Source: Chitinophaga sp. CF418
GTDB taxonomy: Bacteria > Bacteroidota > Bacteroidia > Chitinophagales > Chitinophagaceae
Reading direction: 5' to 3'
DNA: 64,000 nucleotides
Assembly (NCBI RefSeq): GCF_900142925.1
Contig: NZ_FRCN01000002.1
Span: 124,001-188,000 of the forward strand
The position numbers and the translations under genes are program-made. This document shows positions 54,324 through 63,470 of the stretch, one piece after another (the first letter of the stretch is position 1; every line of letters begins with the position of its first letter). The notes below the pieces were generated by a model. It did no database searches. It had not been told where the DNA came from and was given only the letters and a program-made list of their open reading frames with translations.

Positions 54324-55334
54324 TTAAGCCTGCGCCTGTTGCTCTGCCAGTTTCGCCTTGATCTTGCCTTCAATTTCTGCTGCCACTTCAGGGTTATCAA
54401 GCAGCAATTGTTTCACGGCATCGCGGCCCTGGCCCAGCTTGTTCGTATCATAACTGAACCAGCTGCCGCTTTTCTGGATGACGCCGTATTCAACACCCAT
54501 ATCGATAATTTCACCCATCTTGGAAATACCTTGTCCAAAGATGATATCGAATTCAGCCTGGCGGAAGGGAGGTGCAACTTTGTTCTTTACTACTTTTACT
54601 TTTACGCGGTTACCCACAGCTTCATCACCATCCTTAATCTGGGTCATACGACGAATGTCCAAACGCACAGAAGCGTAGAATTTGAGCGCGTTACCACCGG
54701 TAGTAGTCTCCGGATTACCAAACATCACTCCTATCTTTTCACGCAGCTGGTTAATAAATATGCAGCAGCAATTTGTTTTTGAAATTGTAGCGGTCAGTTT
54801 ACGCAGCGCCTGAGACATCAAACGTGCCTGTAAACCCATTTTGCTTTCTCCCATCTCTCCTTCCAGCTCTCCCTTTGGCACCAGGGCAGCAACAGAGTCA
54901 ATCACCACTACATCCACCGCTCCGGACAGGATCAGACGGTCTGCAATTTCCAGGGCCTGCTCACCATGGTCAGGCTGGGAGATCAGCAGTGAGTCTACGT
55001 CCACACCCAGTCTCTGGGCATAGGAGCTGTCAAACGCGTGCTCCGCATCTATGATTGCGCAGATACCACCCTTCTTCTGGGCTTCTGCAATTGTATGAAT
55101 AGCGACTGTTGTCTTACCGGAAGACTCTGGTCCATATATCTCAATGATCCTTCCTTTAGGAAAACCACCTATACCGAGCGCAATATCCAGACCCAGGGAG
55201 CCTGTTGATATTACTTCCATCGGCTCTGAGCCTTTCTCCCCCATCATCATCACAGATCCCTTTCCGAAATCCTTCTCGATCTTGTCCATTGTAAGGCGCA
55301 GCGCCTTGAGTTTGTCAGTATTGGCTGTAGACAT
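54324..55334 (-). CDS. recA: Recombinase RecA
   Basis: 336 aa. Walker A '[13 protein letters not shown]', '[20 protein letters not shown]', Walker B '[22 protein letters not shown]', L1/L2 region '[37 protein letters not shown]' in pieces, and '[27 protein letters not shown]'. The C-terminal acidic tail is short. It works with RecR (12652-13269) and RadA (28317-29687). A minus-strand -7 element lies 18 bp upstream; no LexA-type box was recognised. Confidence 0.99.
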   Translation of the reverse strand: MSTANTDKLKALRLTMDKIEKDFGKGSVMMMGEKGSEPMEVISTGSLGLDIALGIGGFPKGRIIEIYGPESSGKTTVAIHTIAEAQKKGGICAIIDAEHAFDSSYAQRLGVDVDSLLISQPDHGEQALEIADRLILSGAVDVVVIDSVAALVPKGELEGEMGESKMGLQARLMSQALRKLTATISKTNCCCIFINQLREKIGVMFGNPETTTGGNALKFYASVRLDIRRMTQIKDGDEAVGNRVKVKVVKNKVAPPFRQAEFDIIFGQGISKMGEIIDMGVEYGVIQKSGSWFSYDTNKLGQGRDAVKQLLLDNPEVAAEIEGKIKAKLAEQQAQA

Positions 55335-55351
55335 ATTAGTAAGTGTTTTTA

Positions 55352-55359
55352 CAAATTTA
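55352..55359 (-). promoter_or_regulatory. recA -7 element
   Basis: The minus strand reads TAAATTTG, 18 bp before the recA start, implying a very short leader. Confidence 0.5.
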
Positions 55360-55601
55360 ACGGTGTGCTAAGTTATGATCTAATTTTCTATTCTCCTAAA
55401 ATTTTTAGCATTTTGGCCACAAATACTAAATGTTGTAGCAAACAGAATCAACCTTTCACATTTATTGTTATGCTGTTATAATAAGTTTAAAGGGCTAACG
55501 CACAACAGAAGCATATGTCAATGTTCAAATAACACTACAAAGATGAGCAGGCTTTACGCACTGGATGTGCGTAGTCAAAAAAAGTTTTTTTCAGGCCGTT
55601 T

Positions 55602-56294
55602 TTATCCTGCTATGCCATATGCAATCAGCTGTGAGAGAATACCCAGTACAAAGCCGGTATAGATTTCCGCGGGGGTATGTGCCCCCAGTATCAGCCGGGC
55701 GGTAGCTACGATGCCTGAGATCAGGAAAGCGATCATCAGCGCAAGGCTGATATTCATATTTAACCCCATCATCAGCATCAGCAGGAAACCGATCACACCT
55801 CCCCATCCTATCGTATGCATACTGATCTTCACATAGGTATTGGCCACCATACCAATCACGATGGCTATAAATATGCCCAGGAAGAATGCATTGAAAAAAG
55901 GAGGCGCTACACCCTGCCGTTTAAAGGCGAAATAGGTCCAGAAGTAAAAGGTAGTGCAGGCTATATAAGGAATGATACGGTCCTTCTGTGACCGTAACTG
56001 GAAAGACGTCACAAAACCCAGCGCTTTACACAACGCCACCACAAACAGTGGCAGGAACAATGTAGTAAACAGCACCCTGATATACAGCAGGTCAAAAGTA
56101 TACCGGATACTCTCCTGCTTGAACATGACAAAGTACTCAGGCATGGCATTGACCAGCAGCACCGTTACCAGTATTGGCAGGAATAAAGGATGCGACAGGT
56201 AAGAGATTACTTCAGCTACCTTCTGCAATGCTGGTGAAAACACCGGCTTGTCCTGCCGGGAATTATCCGTTGTGGGTATGATTACTTGTTCCAT
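55602..56294 (-). CDS. PAP2-like membrane protein
   Basis: 230 aa with about six membrane helices. The C-terminal 'GIVATARLILGAHTPAEIYTGFVLG' matches the PAP2/DUF212 pattern with 'R..LGAHTP'. An obvious first phosphatase motif (KxxxxxxRP) is missing, although 'LRSQKDRIIPYIACTTFYF' occupies a similar place. So catalytic activity is uncertain. It lies 43 bp downstream of rpoN on the same strand. Confidence 0.75.
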   Translation of the reverse strand: MEQVIIPTTDNSRQDKPVFSPALQKVAEVISYLSHPLFLPILVTVLLVNAMPEYFVMFKQESIRYTFDLLYIRVLFTTLFLPLFVVALCKALGFVTSFQLRSQKDRIIPYIACTTFYFWTYFAFKRQGVAPPFFNAFFLGIFIAIVIGMVANTYVKISMHTIGWGGVIGFLLMLMMGLNMNISLALMIAFLISGIVATARLILGAHTPAEIYTGFVLGILSQLIAYGIAG

Positions 56295-56337
56295 TCACAA
56301 TTTCCGTCACTTTTTAGGCGGGACGGCCGCCACGTCA

Positions 56338-57834
56338 TTAAAGTTCTTTTCTCAGCCTGGCTACCGGGATATTCAGCTGCTCACGGTATTTGGCTACCGT
56401 ACGGCGGGCAATATTATAACCCTTATCCTGCAACATCTTCGTCAGGTTTTCATCGCTGAGCGGCTTACGTTTATTTTCCCCCTCTATCAGGTCAGACAGG
56501 ATCTTTTTTACCTCACGGGTGGAAACTTCCTCCCCGCTGTCTGTCGACAGTGACTCACTAAAGAAAAATTTTAGCTTGAAAGTACCAAACTCTGTCTGTA
56601 CATATTTACTGTTTGCCACACGGCTGACAGTAGAAATATCCAGCTGGGTGATATCGGCAATGTCTTTCAGGATCATCGGGCGCATAGTCGTCTCATCTCC
56701 TGTCAGGAAGAACTCCCGCTGGTATCCCATGATGGATTCCATTGTTGACAGCAGGGTATGCTGCCGTTGCTTGATTGCGTCAATAAACCATTTGGCTGCG
56801 TCAATCTTTTGTTTGATGAATAACACCGCCTCTTTCTGACGCTTATCCTTTTTGTCTCCCCTGTCATATTCTTTCAGCATGTCCCGGTATCCTTCCGAAA
56901 TCCGGAGGTCAGGAGCATTCTTAGAGTTCAGTGTCAATTCCAGCTTACCGTTGTTGTTCAGGATAAAGAAGTCCGGCACCACATAACTTTCCGCCTTATT
57001 CAGGGTGGCAAAGTTCCCTCCTGGTTTCGGCGTTAGCCTGATGATCTGCCCGATAGCCTCCTTCAGGCTTTCATCATTCATATTCAGGCCCTTCTGGATC
57101 TTCTCGTAATGCTTCTTGGTAAACTCATCAAAGTAGTTCTCCAGGATCTGGTAAGCGCCTGATACTCCGGGATCATCCTGCGGCTTGCGTTTCAACTGCA
57201 GCAGCAGGCATTCCTTCAGGTCAGTGGCCGCCACTCCCGGCGGGTCAAACTCCTGTATCTTGCGGATCAGGTCCCTGATCTCATCTTCATCGGTTGCAAC
57301 ATTCTGGGAAAAAGAAAGATCATCCACGATCGCACTCACTTCCCGGCGCAGGTAACCATCATCGTCAATGCTACCAATGATCTGTTCTGCAATGCTGTTC
57401 TGCCTGTCATCCAGTTCCAGCATTCCCAGCTGGCTCAGAAGATGCTCATGAAAAGATGTTTCCACCCTTACCGGGATGGTCTTGTTCTCATCCTGATCAG
57501 GATAGTTATCATCCCTGAGTTTATAATCGGCTATATCATCATCCCCCTCACTTACATACTCAGATATATCAATATTATCGTACTCGTTCTCACTGCCATC
57601 GGGTTCAAACTCATCCTCTCCCTCCTCAGCATCTGCACTGTTAAATTCTTCCTGAGGATCCTTAAATTCATCTTCATGCGCCTCTTCCCCGTATTCCAGG
57701 GCAGGGTTTTCCTCCAGCTCTTCCTTGATACGTTCTTCAAGTACAGCCGTAGGAACCTGCAGCAGTTTCATCAGCTGAATCTGCTGAGGCGACAATTTCT
57801 GTAATAGCTTCTGCTGTTGTGTCTGCTTTAACAT
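56338..57834 (-). CDS. rpoN: RNA polymerase sigma-54 factor
   Basis: 498 aa. Region I is Gln/Leu-rich ('MLKQTQQQKLLQKLSPQQIQLMKLLQVPT' in pieces). An acidic region II follows ('EEAHEDEFKDPQEEF ... DADEGEDEFEPDGSENE' type). The core-binding and HTH regions are normal ('VSRVANSKYVQTEFGTFKLKFFFSES'), and the RpoN box is 'ARRTVAKYRE' near the C-terminus. The acidic segment (about residues 50-120) is longer than in enterobacteria, as often in Bacteroidota. No enhancer-binding protein gene lies in the window. A -7 element is at 57855-57862. Confidence 0.97.
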   Translation of the reverse strand: MLKQTQQQKLLQKLSPQQIQLMKLLQVPTAVLEERIKEELEENPALEYGEEAHEDEFKDPQEEFNSADAEEGEDEFEPDGSENEYDNIDISEYVSEGDDDIADYKLRDDNYPDQDENKTIPVRVETSFHEHLLSQLGMLELDDRQNSIAEQIIGSIDDDGYLRREVSAIVDDLSFSQNVATDEDEIRDLIRKIQEFDPPGVAATDLKECLLLQLKRKPQDDPGVSGAYQILENYFDEFTKKHYEKIQKGLNMNDESLKEAIGQIIRLTPKPGGNFATLNKAESYVVPDFFILNNNGKLELTLNSKNAPDLRISEGYRDMLKEYDRGDKKDKRQKEAVLFIKQKIDAAKWFIDAIKQRQHTLLSTMESIMGYQREFFLTGDETTMRPMILKDIADITQLDISTVSRVANSKYVQTEFGTFKLKFFFSESLSTDSGEEVSTREVKKILSDLIEGENKRKPLSDENLTKMLQDKGYNIARRTVAKYREQLNIPVARLRKEL

Positions 57835-57854
57835 AGACTAATCCTATCCAAGGC

Positions 57855-57862
57855 CAAAATTA
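57855..57862 (-). promoter_or_regulatory. rpoN -7 element
   Basis: The minus strand reads TAATTTTG, 20 bp before the rpoN start, in the 45-bp gap after rnhB. Confidence 0.45.
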
Positions 57863-57879
57863 ATAAACAATAGTTTTTA

Positions 57880-58545
57880 CTAATCCTCTGTCTCATCCGG
57901 TGAAACCACTTTTACCACCGTATATTCTTGCACGGGAGTATCAAAATCCAATTCCAGTTGTTCGTCGGGCAACAATCTAAATGATTTCCTGTGAAATGGC
58001 GTATCGCCATGTTCACGGATAGCATCCCGGTGTTGTTGTGTAGGATATCCTTTATTCTCCAGCCATCCAAAATGAGGGTATTGTTCATGCAGTTGCTGCA
58101 TATAGTCATCCCTGTAGGTTTTCGCCAATATGGAGGCTGCTGCTATGGAGGCATATATGCCATCGCCCTTTATTATACAAGCATGAGGAATATTTCCATA
58201 AGGTACAAAACGATTCCCATCAACCAATATATAACCAGGTTGCTGCTTCAGTTGTTCCAGCGCCAGGTGCATGGCCCTGAAAGAGGCCTGGAGAATGTTG
58301 ATCCTGTCAATCTCCTCGTTATCCACACTGGCCACCGCATAGGCAATCGCTTCTCTTTCCACTACAATACGCAGTTTCTCGCGGTCTGCCGCCTTCAGCT
58401 GCTTGGAATCATTCAGCAGTTTATTCCTGAACTTGAGCGGCAATATTACTGCTGCTGCAAACACAGGACCGGCGAGGCATCCTCTTCCAGCTTCATCACA
58501 GCCGGCTTCAAAAGCGATATCTTTTTGGTGATAAGAACGTAACAA
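57880..58545 (-). CDS. rnhB: Ribonuclease HII
   Basis: 221 aa. 'EAGCDEAGRGCLAGPVFAAAVIL' carries the DEAGRG active site; 'YILVDGNRFVPYG' and 'IIKGDGIYASIAAASILAKTYRDDYM' supply the other acidic residues, with 'GYPTQQHRDAIREHGDTPFHRKSF' at the C-terminus. It removes ribonucleotides and RNA primers from DNA. It lies between a small lipoprotein gene and rpoN on the same strand. Confidence 0.97.
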   Translation of the reverse strand: MLRSYHQKDIAFEAGCDEAGRGCLAGPVFAAAVILPLKFRNKLLNDSKQLKAADREKLRIVVEREAIAYAVASVDNEEIDRINILQASFRAMHLALEQLKQQPGYILVDGNRFVPYGNIPHACIIKGDGIYASIAAASILAKTYRDDYMQQLHEQYPHFGWLENKGYPTQQHRDAIREHGDTPFHRKSFRLLPDEQLELDFDTPVQEYTVVKVVSPDETED

Positions 58546-58597
58546 GGCTTTTTAGTATGATCTTTGCGGTAAAGGTAGGGAATTTCATTTCTTATCC

Positions 58598-59029
58598 CTA
58601 CCGGAATAATTCCTTGAAATCCGCTTTAAACGCCTTCCACTCCTTATCCGTTTTTTTCATCAGCGTATCAATATCATTTCTGGTACTATCCCAGGCGTCG
58701 GCACTGCTGTTTTTTAACCCGGAAAGTTTACTATCTATCTGATCTCTCAATTTTGCCAGTTTAGTCCTGGCCTTTTTACTTTTTTCAGAGCCGTCTTTTT
58801 TCAACTCTTCCATTTTAGCATCTATTTCACGTCTACGTTCTTCAAGCCCATTCCGTAAACTGTCCCGCTGGGCTTCCATATATTCCCCGGCCTTTTCCGC
58901 CGTTTCCCTGACATCCTGTCCAATTTTTTCCACACCCTCCTTCAGTTCTTCCTTTTTCTCTTCCGTCCGGGTATTTTCCTGGCATGCCAGGAAGGCCAGT
59001 GCTGTCAACAGCAGCAGTATTCTTTTCAT
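58598..59029 (-). CDS. Small helical lipoprotein
   Basis: 143 aa. SPII signal 'MKRILLLLTALAFLAC', then an almost wholly charged helical chain ('EELKEGVEKIGQDVRETAEKAGEYMEAQRDSL' type heptads), likely coiled coil. No enzymatic motif. It resembles generic coiled-coil or apolipophorin/YtxH-like lipoproteins. It is upstream of rnhB with a 52-bp gap and divergent from the S46 peptidase. Confidence 0.82.
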   Translation of the reverse strand: MKRILLLLTALAFLACQENTRTEEKKEELKEGVEKIGQDVRETAEKAGEYMEAQRDSLRNGLEERRREIDAKMEELKKDGSEKSKKARTKLAKLRDQIDSKLSGLKNSSADAWDSTRNDIDTLMKKTDKEWKAFKADFKELFR

Positions 59030-59165
59030 AAGTAGGCTTTTAAAGTGAATTTTTGTGTTCCGAGCCCGTCAACCAACTCCTTTTTTTGCAAATGCCATTC
59101 CAGTTTTACCCAGGTAGCTATTCACCGTTTACCACAGACAGTATGGCGCATATTGAAAAATTACC

Positions 59166-59173
59166 TAGGTTTG
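59166..59173 (+). promoter_or_regulatory. -7 element of the S46 peptidase gene
   Basis: TAGGTTTG matches TAnnTTTG, 29 bp before the start. No well-spaced -33 element. Confidence 0.4.
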
Positions 59174-59202
59174 AACCTGTTTTTTAAAAAACGATACCAA
59201 TT

Positions 59203-61359
59203 ATGAAGAAAAATCTCCTGATCCTTCTGTTACTGCTGGCGGCACAATTCGCCAAAGCGGATGAAGGAATGTGGCTGCCCTATTTATTGGGACAGCAAGT
59301 GTACAACGATATGGTGAAGAAAGGGCTTAAGCTGACGAAAGAACAATTGTACAGTATTAACCAAGCGTCTCTGAAAGACGCCATTATCATTTTCGGCGGT
59401 GGTTGTACGGGAGAAATAGTGAGTAACCAGGGGTTGATCTTTACCAACCATCACTGTGGCTACGATGCCATTGCTACTGCCAGCTCAGTAGAACACAACT
59501 ATCTTAAAAACGGCTTCTATGCCCTCGACAAGCAGCAGGAGATCCCCGCTAAGGGTCTGTCTGTACAGTTCCTGGTACGGGTGGACGATGTGACCAAACA
59601 GGTGCAGGACGCCCTGAAAGGCATGAGCGGCCAGGAAAGACAGCAGCAACAGCAGAAAATCGTTGCTGACATCATAACCCAGGCCATCAACGGCACTAAT
59701 TACGAAGCAAAAGTATTACCCATGTTCAAAGGCAACCAGTACCTGCTCTTTGTCTATGAACGTTATAAAGATATCCGCCTGGTAGGCGCTCCGCCGGAAA
59801 GCATCGGCAAATTCGGTGGCGATACCGATAACTGGGAATGGCCACGTCATACCGGCGATTTCTCCATCTTCCGTGTATATGCCGACAAGGACGGTAAACC
59901 GGCTGAATATGCTGCCGGCAACCAGCCTTTAAAGCCAAAACATTTCCTGCCTGTATCCATCAAGGGCATCAAGGAGAACGATTACGCCATGATATTTGGC
60001 TATCCCGGCGGCACCAACCGCTACGAAAGCTCTGAAGGCGTAAAGCTGAAAATAACTGTGGAAAACCCTTCCGTCGTGGCACTGCGCAGCGTTCGCCTGA
60101 AATATATGTTCGAACAGATGAAGAAAGATCCGGCTATCAAACTGAAACTGGCCTCCTCTTACGCCGGTATCGCTAATTACTGGAAATTCTTCGACGGGGA
60201 AACAAAACAGCTCGTGAAATACAACGTGCTGGAAGAAAAGCAAAAACAGGAAGCCGCCTTTGAAAAATGGGCGCAGGGCAAAGATGAATATGCCAATATC
60301 TTCCCTGATTATGCAGCTTCTTACAAGGCATGGACTCCTTACGCCAAACATCGTATTTATATCAATGAAGGCATCATGGGCTCCCCACTGGCGGCTTTTG
60401 CAGGCAGTCTGATGGCTGTGGAAAAAGCACTGGTACAATCCGGCACTTCCACCGATATGATCAAACAGAGCATCCAGGCGGCAGATAAAGCCCGTACCGC
60501 TTTCCTGGAAGAGGAAGACAAAGCCAGCGACCAGAAAATACTGGCAGCTACCTGCCACCTGTTCTACACAGATATTCCCCTGGCGCAACATCCGATCGGA
60601 TTTTATGATGCTATCAAAGCGAAATTCGGTAGCCTGGAAGATGACAACACCTACCGCCTCTGGGCTTCTGCACTCATGTCAGGCTCCATGATCCTGAACG
60701 ATGCCCGCTGGAAAGCGTTCATTGCCAATCCAGATGCCGTAACCCTGCAGACAGATCCGGCCTTCGCTTATTCCAGTGCATTCATCAAGAATTTCACTAC
60801 CAAATACCAACCGCTGTACAATCAGTTCGTTACCAAAAACAATGACCTGGGCCGCGCTTACCTGAAAGGAAGAATGGAAATGGAACCTGCCAAAAAATGG
60901 TATCCTGACGCTAACTTCTCGATGCGTCTCACCTATGGTCAGGTAAAACCATACGCTCCCCGCGATGCTGTTGCATATGACTACGTATGTACTATGAAAG
61001 GTGTAATGGAAAAATATGTACCGGGCGACTACGAATTTGATCTGCCTGAAAATTATGTTTCCCTGTACAACAAAAAGGATTTCGGTCAGTACAAAGACCT
61101 CAGAAAAAATGATATCGTTACCTGCTTTATCACAACCAACGATATCACTGGTGGAAACTCCGGATCTCCCGTGCTGAATGCAAACGGAGAACTGATAGGT
61201 CTTGCTTTTGACGGCAACTATGAAGCACTGAGCCACAAGATCCAGTTTGATGCTGTATACAACCGCACTATCTGTGTGGATATACGCTACGTACTCTGGT
61301 GCGTTGATAAACTGGGCGGCGCAAGCAACATTATCAATGAGCTGAAGCTGATAAAATAA
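59203..61359 (+). CDS. S46-family dipeptidyl peptidase (DPP7-like)
   Basis: 718 aa. Signal peptide ends near 'FAKADEG', and the mature N-terminus 'DEGMWLPYLL' is the S46 hallmark. Catalytic His in 'GLIFTNHHCGYDAI' (about residue 84) and Ser in 'TGGNSGSPVLNANGELIGLAFDGNYE' in pieces (about 654). The residue after 'AFD' is Gly, as in DPP7, which accepts hydrophobic P1 residues; DPP11 has Arg there and prefers acidic P1. The enzyme would release N-terminal dipeptides in the periplasm for peptide nutrition. Confidence 0.95.
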   Translation: MKKNLLILLLLLAAQFAKADEGMWLPYLLGQQVYNDMVKKGLKLTKEQLYSINQASLKDAIIIFGGGCTGEIVSNQGLIFTNHHCGYDAIATASSVEHNYLKNGFYALDKQQEIPAKGLSVQFLVRVDDVTKQVQDALKGMSGQERQQQQQKIVADIITQAINGTNYEAKVLPMFKGNQYLLFVYERYKDIRLVGAPPESIGKFGGDTDNWEWPRHTGDFSIFRVYADKDGKPAEYAAGNQPLKPKHFLPVSIKGIKENDYAMIFGYPGGTNRYESSEGVKLKITVENPSVVALRSVRLKYMFEQMKKDPAIKLKLASSYAGIANYWKFFDGETKQLVKYNVLEEKQKQEAAFEKWAQGKDEYANIFPDYAASYKAWTPYAKHRIYINEGIMGSPLAAFAGSLMAVEKALVQSGTSTDMIKQSIQAADKARTAFLEEEDKASDQKILAATCHLFYTDIPLAQHPIGFYDAIKAKFGSLEDDNTYRLWASALMSGSMILNDARWKAFIANPDAVTLQTDPAFAYSSAFIKNFTTKYQPLYNQFVTKNNDLGRAYLKGRMEMEPAKKWYPDANFSMRLTYGQVKPYAPRDAVAYDYVCTMKGVMEKYVPGDYEFDLPENYVSLYNKKDFGQYKDLRKNDIVTCFITTNDITGGNSGSPVLNANGELIGLAFDGNYEALSHKIQFDAVYNRTICVDIRYVLWCVDKLGGASNIINELKLIK

Positions 61360-61371
61360 TTAATAAACCGG

Positions 61372-61410
61372 AAAAAAGGGCTGATCATTTTCGTTGATCA
61401 GCCCTTTTTT
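61372..61410 (+). terminator. Terminator after the S46 peptidase gene
   Basis: A 16-bp perfect stem AAAAAAGGGCTGATCA / TGATCAGCCCTTTTTT. Confidence 0.95.
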
Positions 61411-61522
61411 ATTAGATACCCGTTACCGTTCAGCACTATCTGATCACCTTTTTCAGTAGTTTGCTCAGATTTTTTTTACCCGGTACCAATACTCAATTTT
61501 CATTTCCAGGTATTAATACGCA

Positions 61523-61552
61523 TTGTTAATCCATGAGTACTCCTTATCTTTG
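61523..61552 (+). promoter_or_regulatory. Promoter of the IPT/TIG lipoprotein gene
   Basis: TTG at 61523-61525 and TATCTTTG at 61545-61552, spacer 19 nt; the leader would be about 85 nt. Confidence 0.6.
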
Positions 61553-61644
61553 CGTCCGATTTGATTGAACACCAACAGCCGCAGTTAGCTCCATACACTA
61601 CAGGCGCTGTTTTTTAAAACCCTGAACCCCAAAAAGAATAATTT

Positions 61645-62001
61645 ATGTTTTACAGGAAAATGAATCTGGCTATTGCAGCCATGATGATGTGCTGTGTGTA
61701 CAGTTGTCATGTAAATCCTTCTGCTGAAAAAGAATCCTTATGTATACAGGATACGCTTCCCGCAGGCTCTACTGATATAGTATTGACCATTAAAGGAAAA
61801 AACTTCAGCAATGTTACAACCGACAATAAAGTAATCGTAGATGACGTCGAAGCGTCTATCATCAGTGCATCTGACAACCAGTTAGTAGTACGCATTCCTG
61901 CAAGGAAATCAGCTAAAATAGCTGTAACCGTTAAAGTAGGTAATGAAGTATCTGAAACCGTTCTCGTGGACAATCAGATCGTAATGCTGGCCGGTAGATA
62001 A
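61645..62001 (+). CDS. Small IPT/TIG-domain lipoprotein
   Basis: 118 aa. The SPII signal ends 'CCVYSC'. The mature chain is one IPT/TIG Ig-like fold ('IVLTIKGKNFSNVTTDNKVIVDDVEASIISAS', 'LVVRIPARKSAKIAVTVKVGNE', seen in pieces). Such domains are usually found in large surface proteins; here it stands alone, so it may be a small envelope binding protein. Function unknown. It converges on the META lipoprotein gene with a strong hairpin between. Confidence 0.85.
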   Translation: MFYRKMNLAIAAMMMCCVYSCHVNPSAEKESLCIQDTLPAGSTDIVLTIKGKNFSNVTTDNKVIVDDVEASIISASDNQLVVRIPARKSAKIAVTVKVGNEVSETVLVDNQIVMLAGR

Positions 62002-62008
62002 TAAGAAA

Positions 62009-62058
62009 ATGCGGCGCATATCCGGAAAGGCAATGACCTGTTCCGGTATGCGCCGCAT
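62009..62058. terminator. Terminator between convergent lipoprotein genes
   Basis: Arms ATGCGGCGCATATCCGGA and TCCGGTATGCGCCGCAT pair over 17 bp with one bulged T. It lacks a long T run. Confidence 0.75.
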
Positions 62059-62071
62059 TCATTTGTATACG

Positions 62072-62512
62072 TTACTCTTTTATAACTGCTGCTTTTTTAT
62101 AGCCGTCAAACAACATGGCAATTCTTCCGCTATCGCGGAATTGTAATTGCCGCTCTTCAAACTTCATTGTATAAGTCCTGTCGCTAAGCATGCGCAGGAA
62201 AGCGCTCTCCCTTTCATTGGCCTGCGCATCAACACATGCCATTCGGGTGCTTATTACTTTCCCAAAAGTGATCTCGTTACCATCCAGCTGATATTCACCG
62301 GCTACTTTATTACAGCCTCCGTTACCACTGAAGTGGTGCGTTGCTGAATCAAACTCCAGCCATATGGGTGATTTTTCCTGGACAGTCCCGTTCATATTGA
62401 CAAGGCTCCATCTTTTGTCCTGTATGCTGTTGATAGCCTGTTGTTTGGCCACTTTCTGCTGATTACAGGTATTGGCAAGCAGTACAAGGAGCATAGCTGT
62501 TAATCTGACCAT
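62072..62512 (-). CDS. META-domain lipoprotein (HslJ-like)
   Basis: 146 aa. The signal ends 'LVLLANTC', a probable lipobox. The META domain is clear: 'RWSLVNMNG', 'PIWLEFDSATHHFSGNGGCNKVAGEY' in pieces, 'ITFGKVISTRMAC' and 'ESAFLRMLSDRTYTMKFEERQLQF'. META-domain proteins such as HslJ are envelope proteins linked to stress or novobiocin tolerance; the role here is unknown. Confidence 0.9.
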   Translation of the reverse strand: MVRLTAMLLVLLANTCNQQKVAKQQAINSIQDKRWSLVNMNGTVQEKSPIWLEFDSATHHFSGNGGCNKVAGEYQLDGNEITFGKVISTRMACVDAQANERESAFLRMLSDRTYTMKFEERQLQFRDSGRIAMLFDGYKKAAVIKE

Positions 62513-62572
62513 GATCTTGTGGTTTTTCGGTGTTATGATACATACACAGGAACAAAAACCACTCCATATAGT

Positions 62573-63454
62573 TTACAGTTTCCGGATCTTCCGCAATACT
62601 TCTTCATAATAGGCCCGTTTATCCGTCGCTGAAATTTCTATCACTTTTACATCGTTGGCCACCAGCATTTCCAGCTTGAACTTAGCGCCCGGCGCAAGTT
62701 CTGCCGGAATATAATAATACAGGGCATTCTTCACTGGAATGGTATTCTTCTGGAATTTCTGCCTTGCCCTATAGGTCAGCAGCCACCACAGGTCTGTTTC
62801 TACAAAATCAAGCGACAAGCCGAATATGTGAATATCCTGCGTAAAGAAAAGATCCAGCCAGGAATCCTCTTTTACCGGCAAATGCTGGCTGATACGCTGT
62901 ACCAGCGACTTCCGGGGCGCCTGCAGACTGGTATACGTCGTGCCGGACACAACATAGTTCCGCATTTGCTGCAACTGGCCGCCATAATGCTCAAACCCAA
63001 GATTGATACTCAGCGGGTTCAGGCAATCGCCATGGATATGCCAGTAATTTGTATTCCCTATTTTATATTTTCTGAAGATGCTGAATATCCTTTCCAGGAT
63101 CAGTCCATCACTCTGTGAAGGCGTTTCTCCTTCCAGGGTGAATTCATAATTTGTGGTCAGAATATGTGCCGGCGTCAGGTCGCGGATCGCGGCATGAATA
63201 TCATTCTGCTCTATTTTAAGTGTCTTTTCTGCAATAAAGGATTTCAGTTGTACCTCTCTGATATGTTCCTGGCGGATGGCTGTCAGGAAAATCTCTTCAT
63301 ACAATAAGGGAAATGGCTTTCTCTCGTCCAGTTGTATACAACCGTCCGGAAGACAGAATTTAACAATGTCATTGAGAAGGTCTTTCCAGCTCTGACCTTT
63401 CGACATGTTATTAATATCATTGCCAATCAGTAAGATGGGGTTTTTCATGATCAA
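62573..63454 (-). CDS. SIR2-like (Rossmann-fold) protein
   Basis: 293 aa from the ATG at 63454 (ATG 63448 also possible). The N-terminus 'NPILLIGNDINNMSKGQSWKDLLNDI' fits the SIR2_2-type nucleotide-binding start, though the usual GAG(F/A)S reads GNDIN. 'AHILTTNYEFTLE' (residues of about 97-108) matches the TTNYD block, 'YWHIHGDC' (137-144) the HG block with the catalytic His, and 'IHIFGLSLDFVETDLWWLL' (209-226) the IFGYSL block. Such proteins are often NADases in phage defence. It lies 16 bp after an alkB gene in the same operon. No known effector partner is present. Confidence 0.7.
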   Translation of the reverse strand: MIMKNPILLIGNDINNMSKGQSWKDLLNDIVKFCLPDGCIQLDERKPFPLLYEEIFLTAIRQEHIREVQLKSFIAEKTLKIEQNDIHAAIRDLTPAHILTTNYEFTLEGETPSQSDGLILERIFSIFRKYKIGNTNYWHIHGDCLNPLSINLGFEHYGGQLQQMRNYVVSGTTYTSLQAPRKSLVQRISQHLPVKEDSWLDLFFTQDIHIFGLSLDFVETDLWWLLTYRARQKFQKNTIPVKNALYYYIPAELAPGAKFKLEMLVANDVKVIEISATDKRAYYEEVLRKIRKL

Positions 63455-63470
63455 TGTCTTAGTAGGTTAT

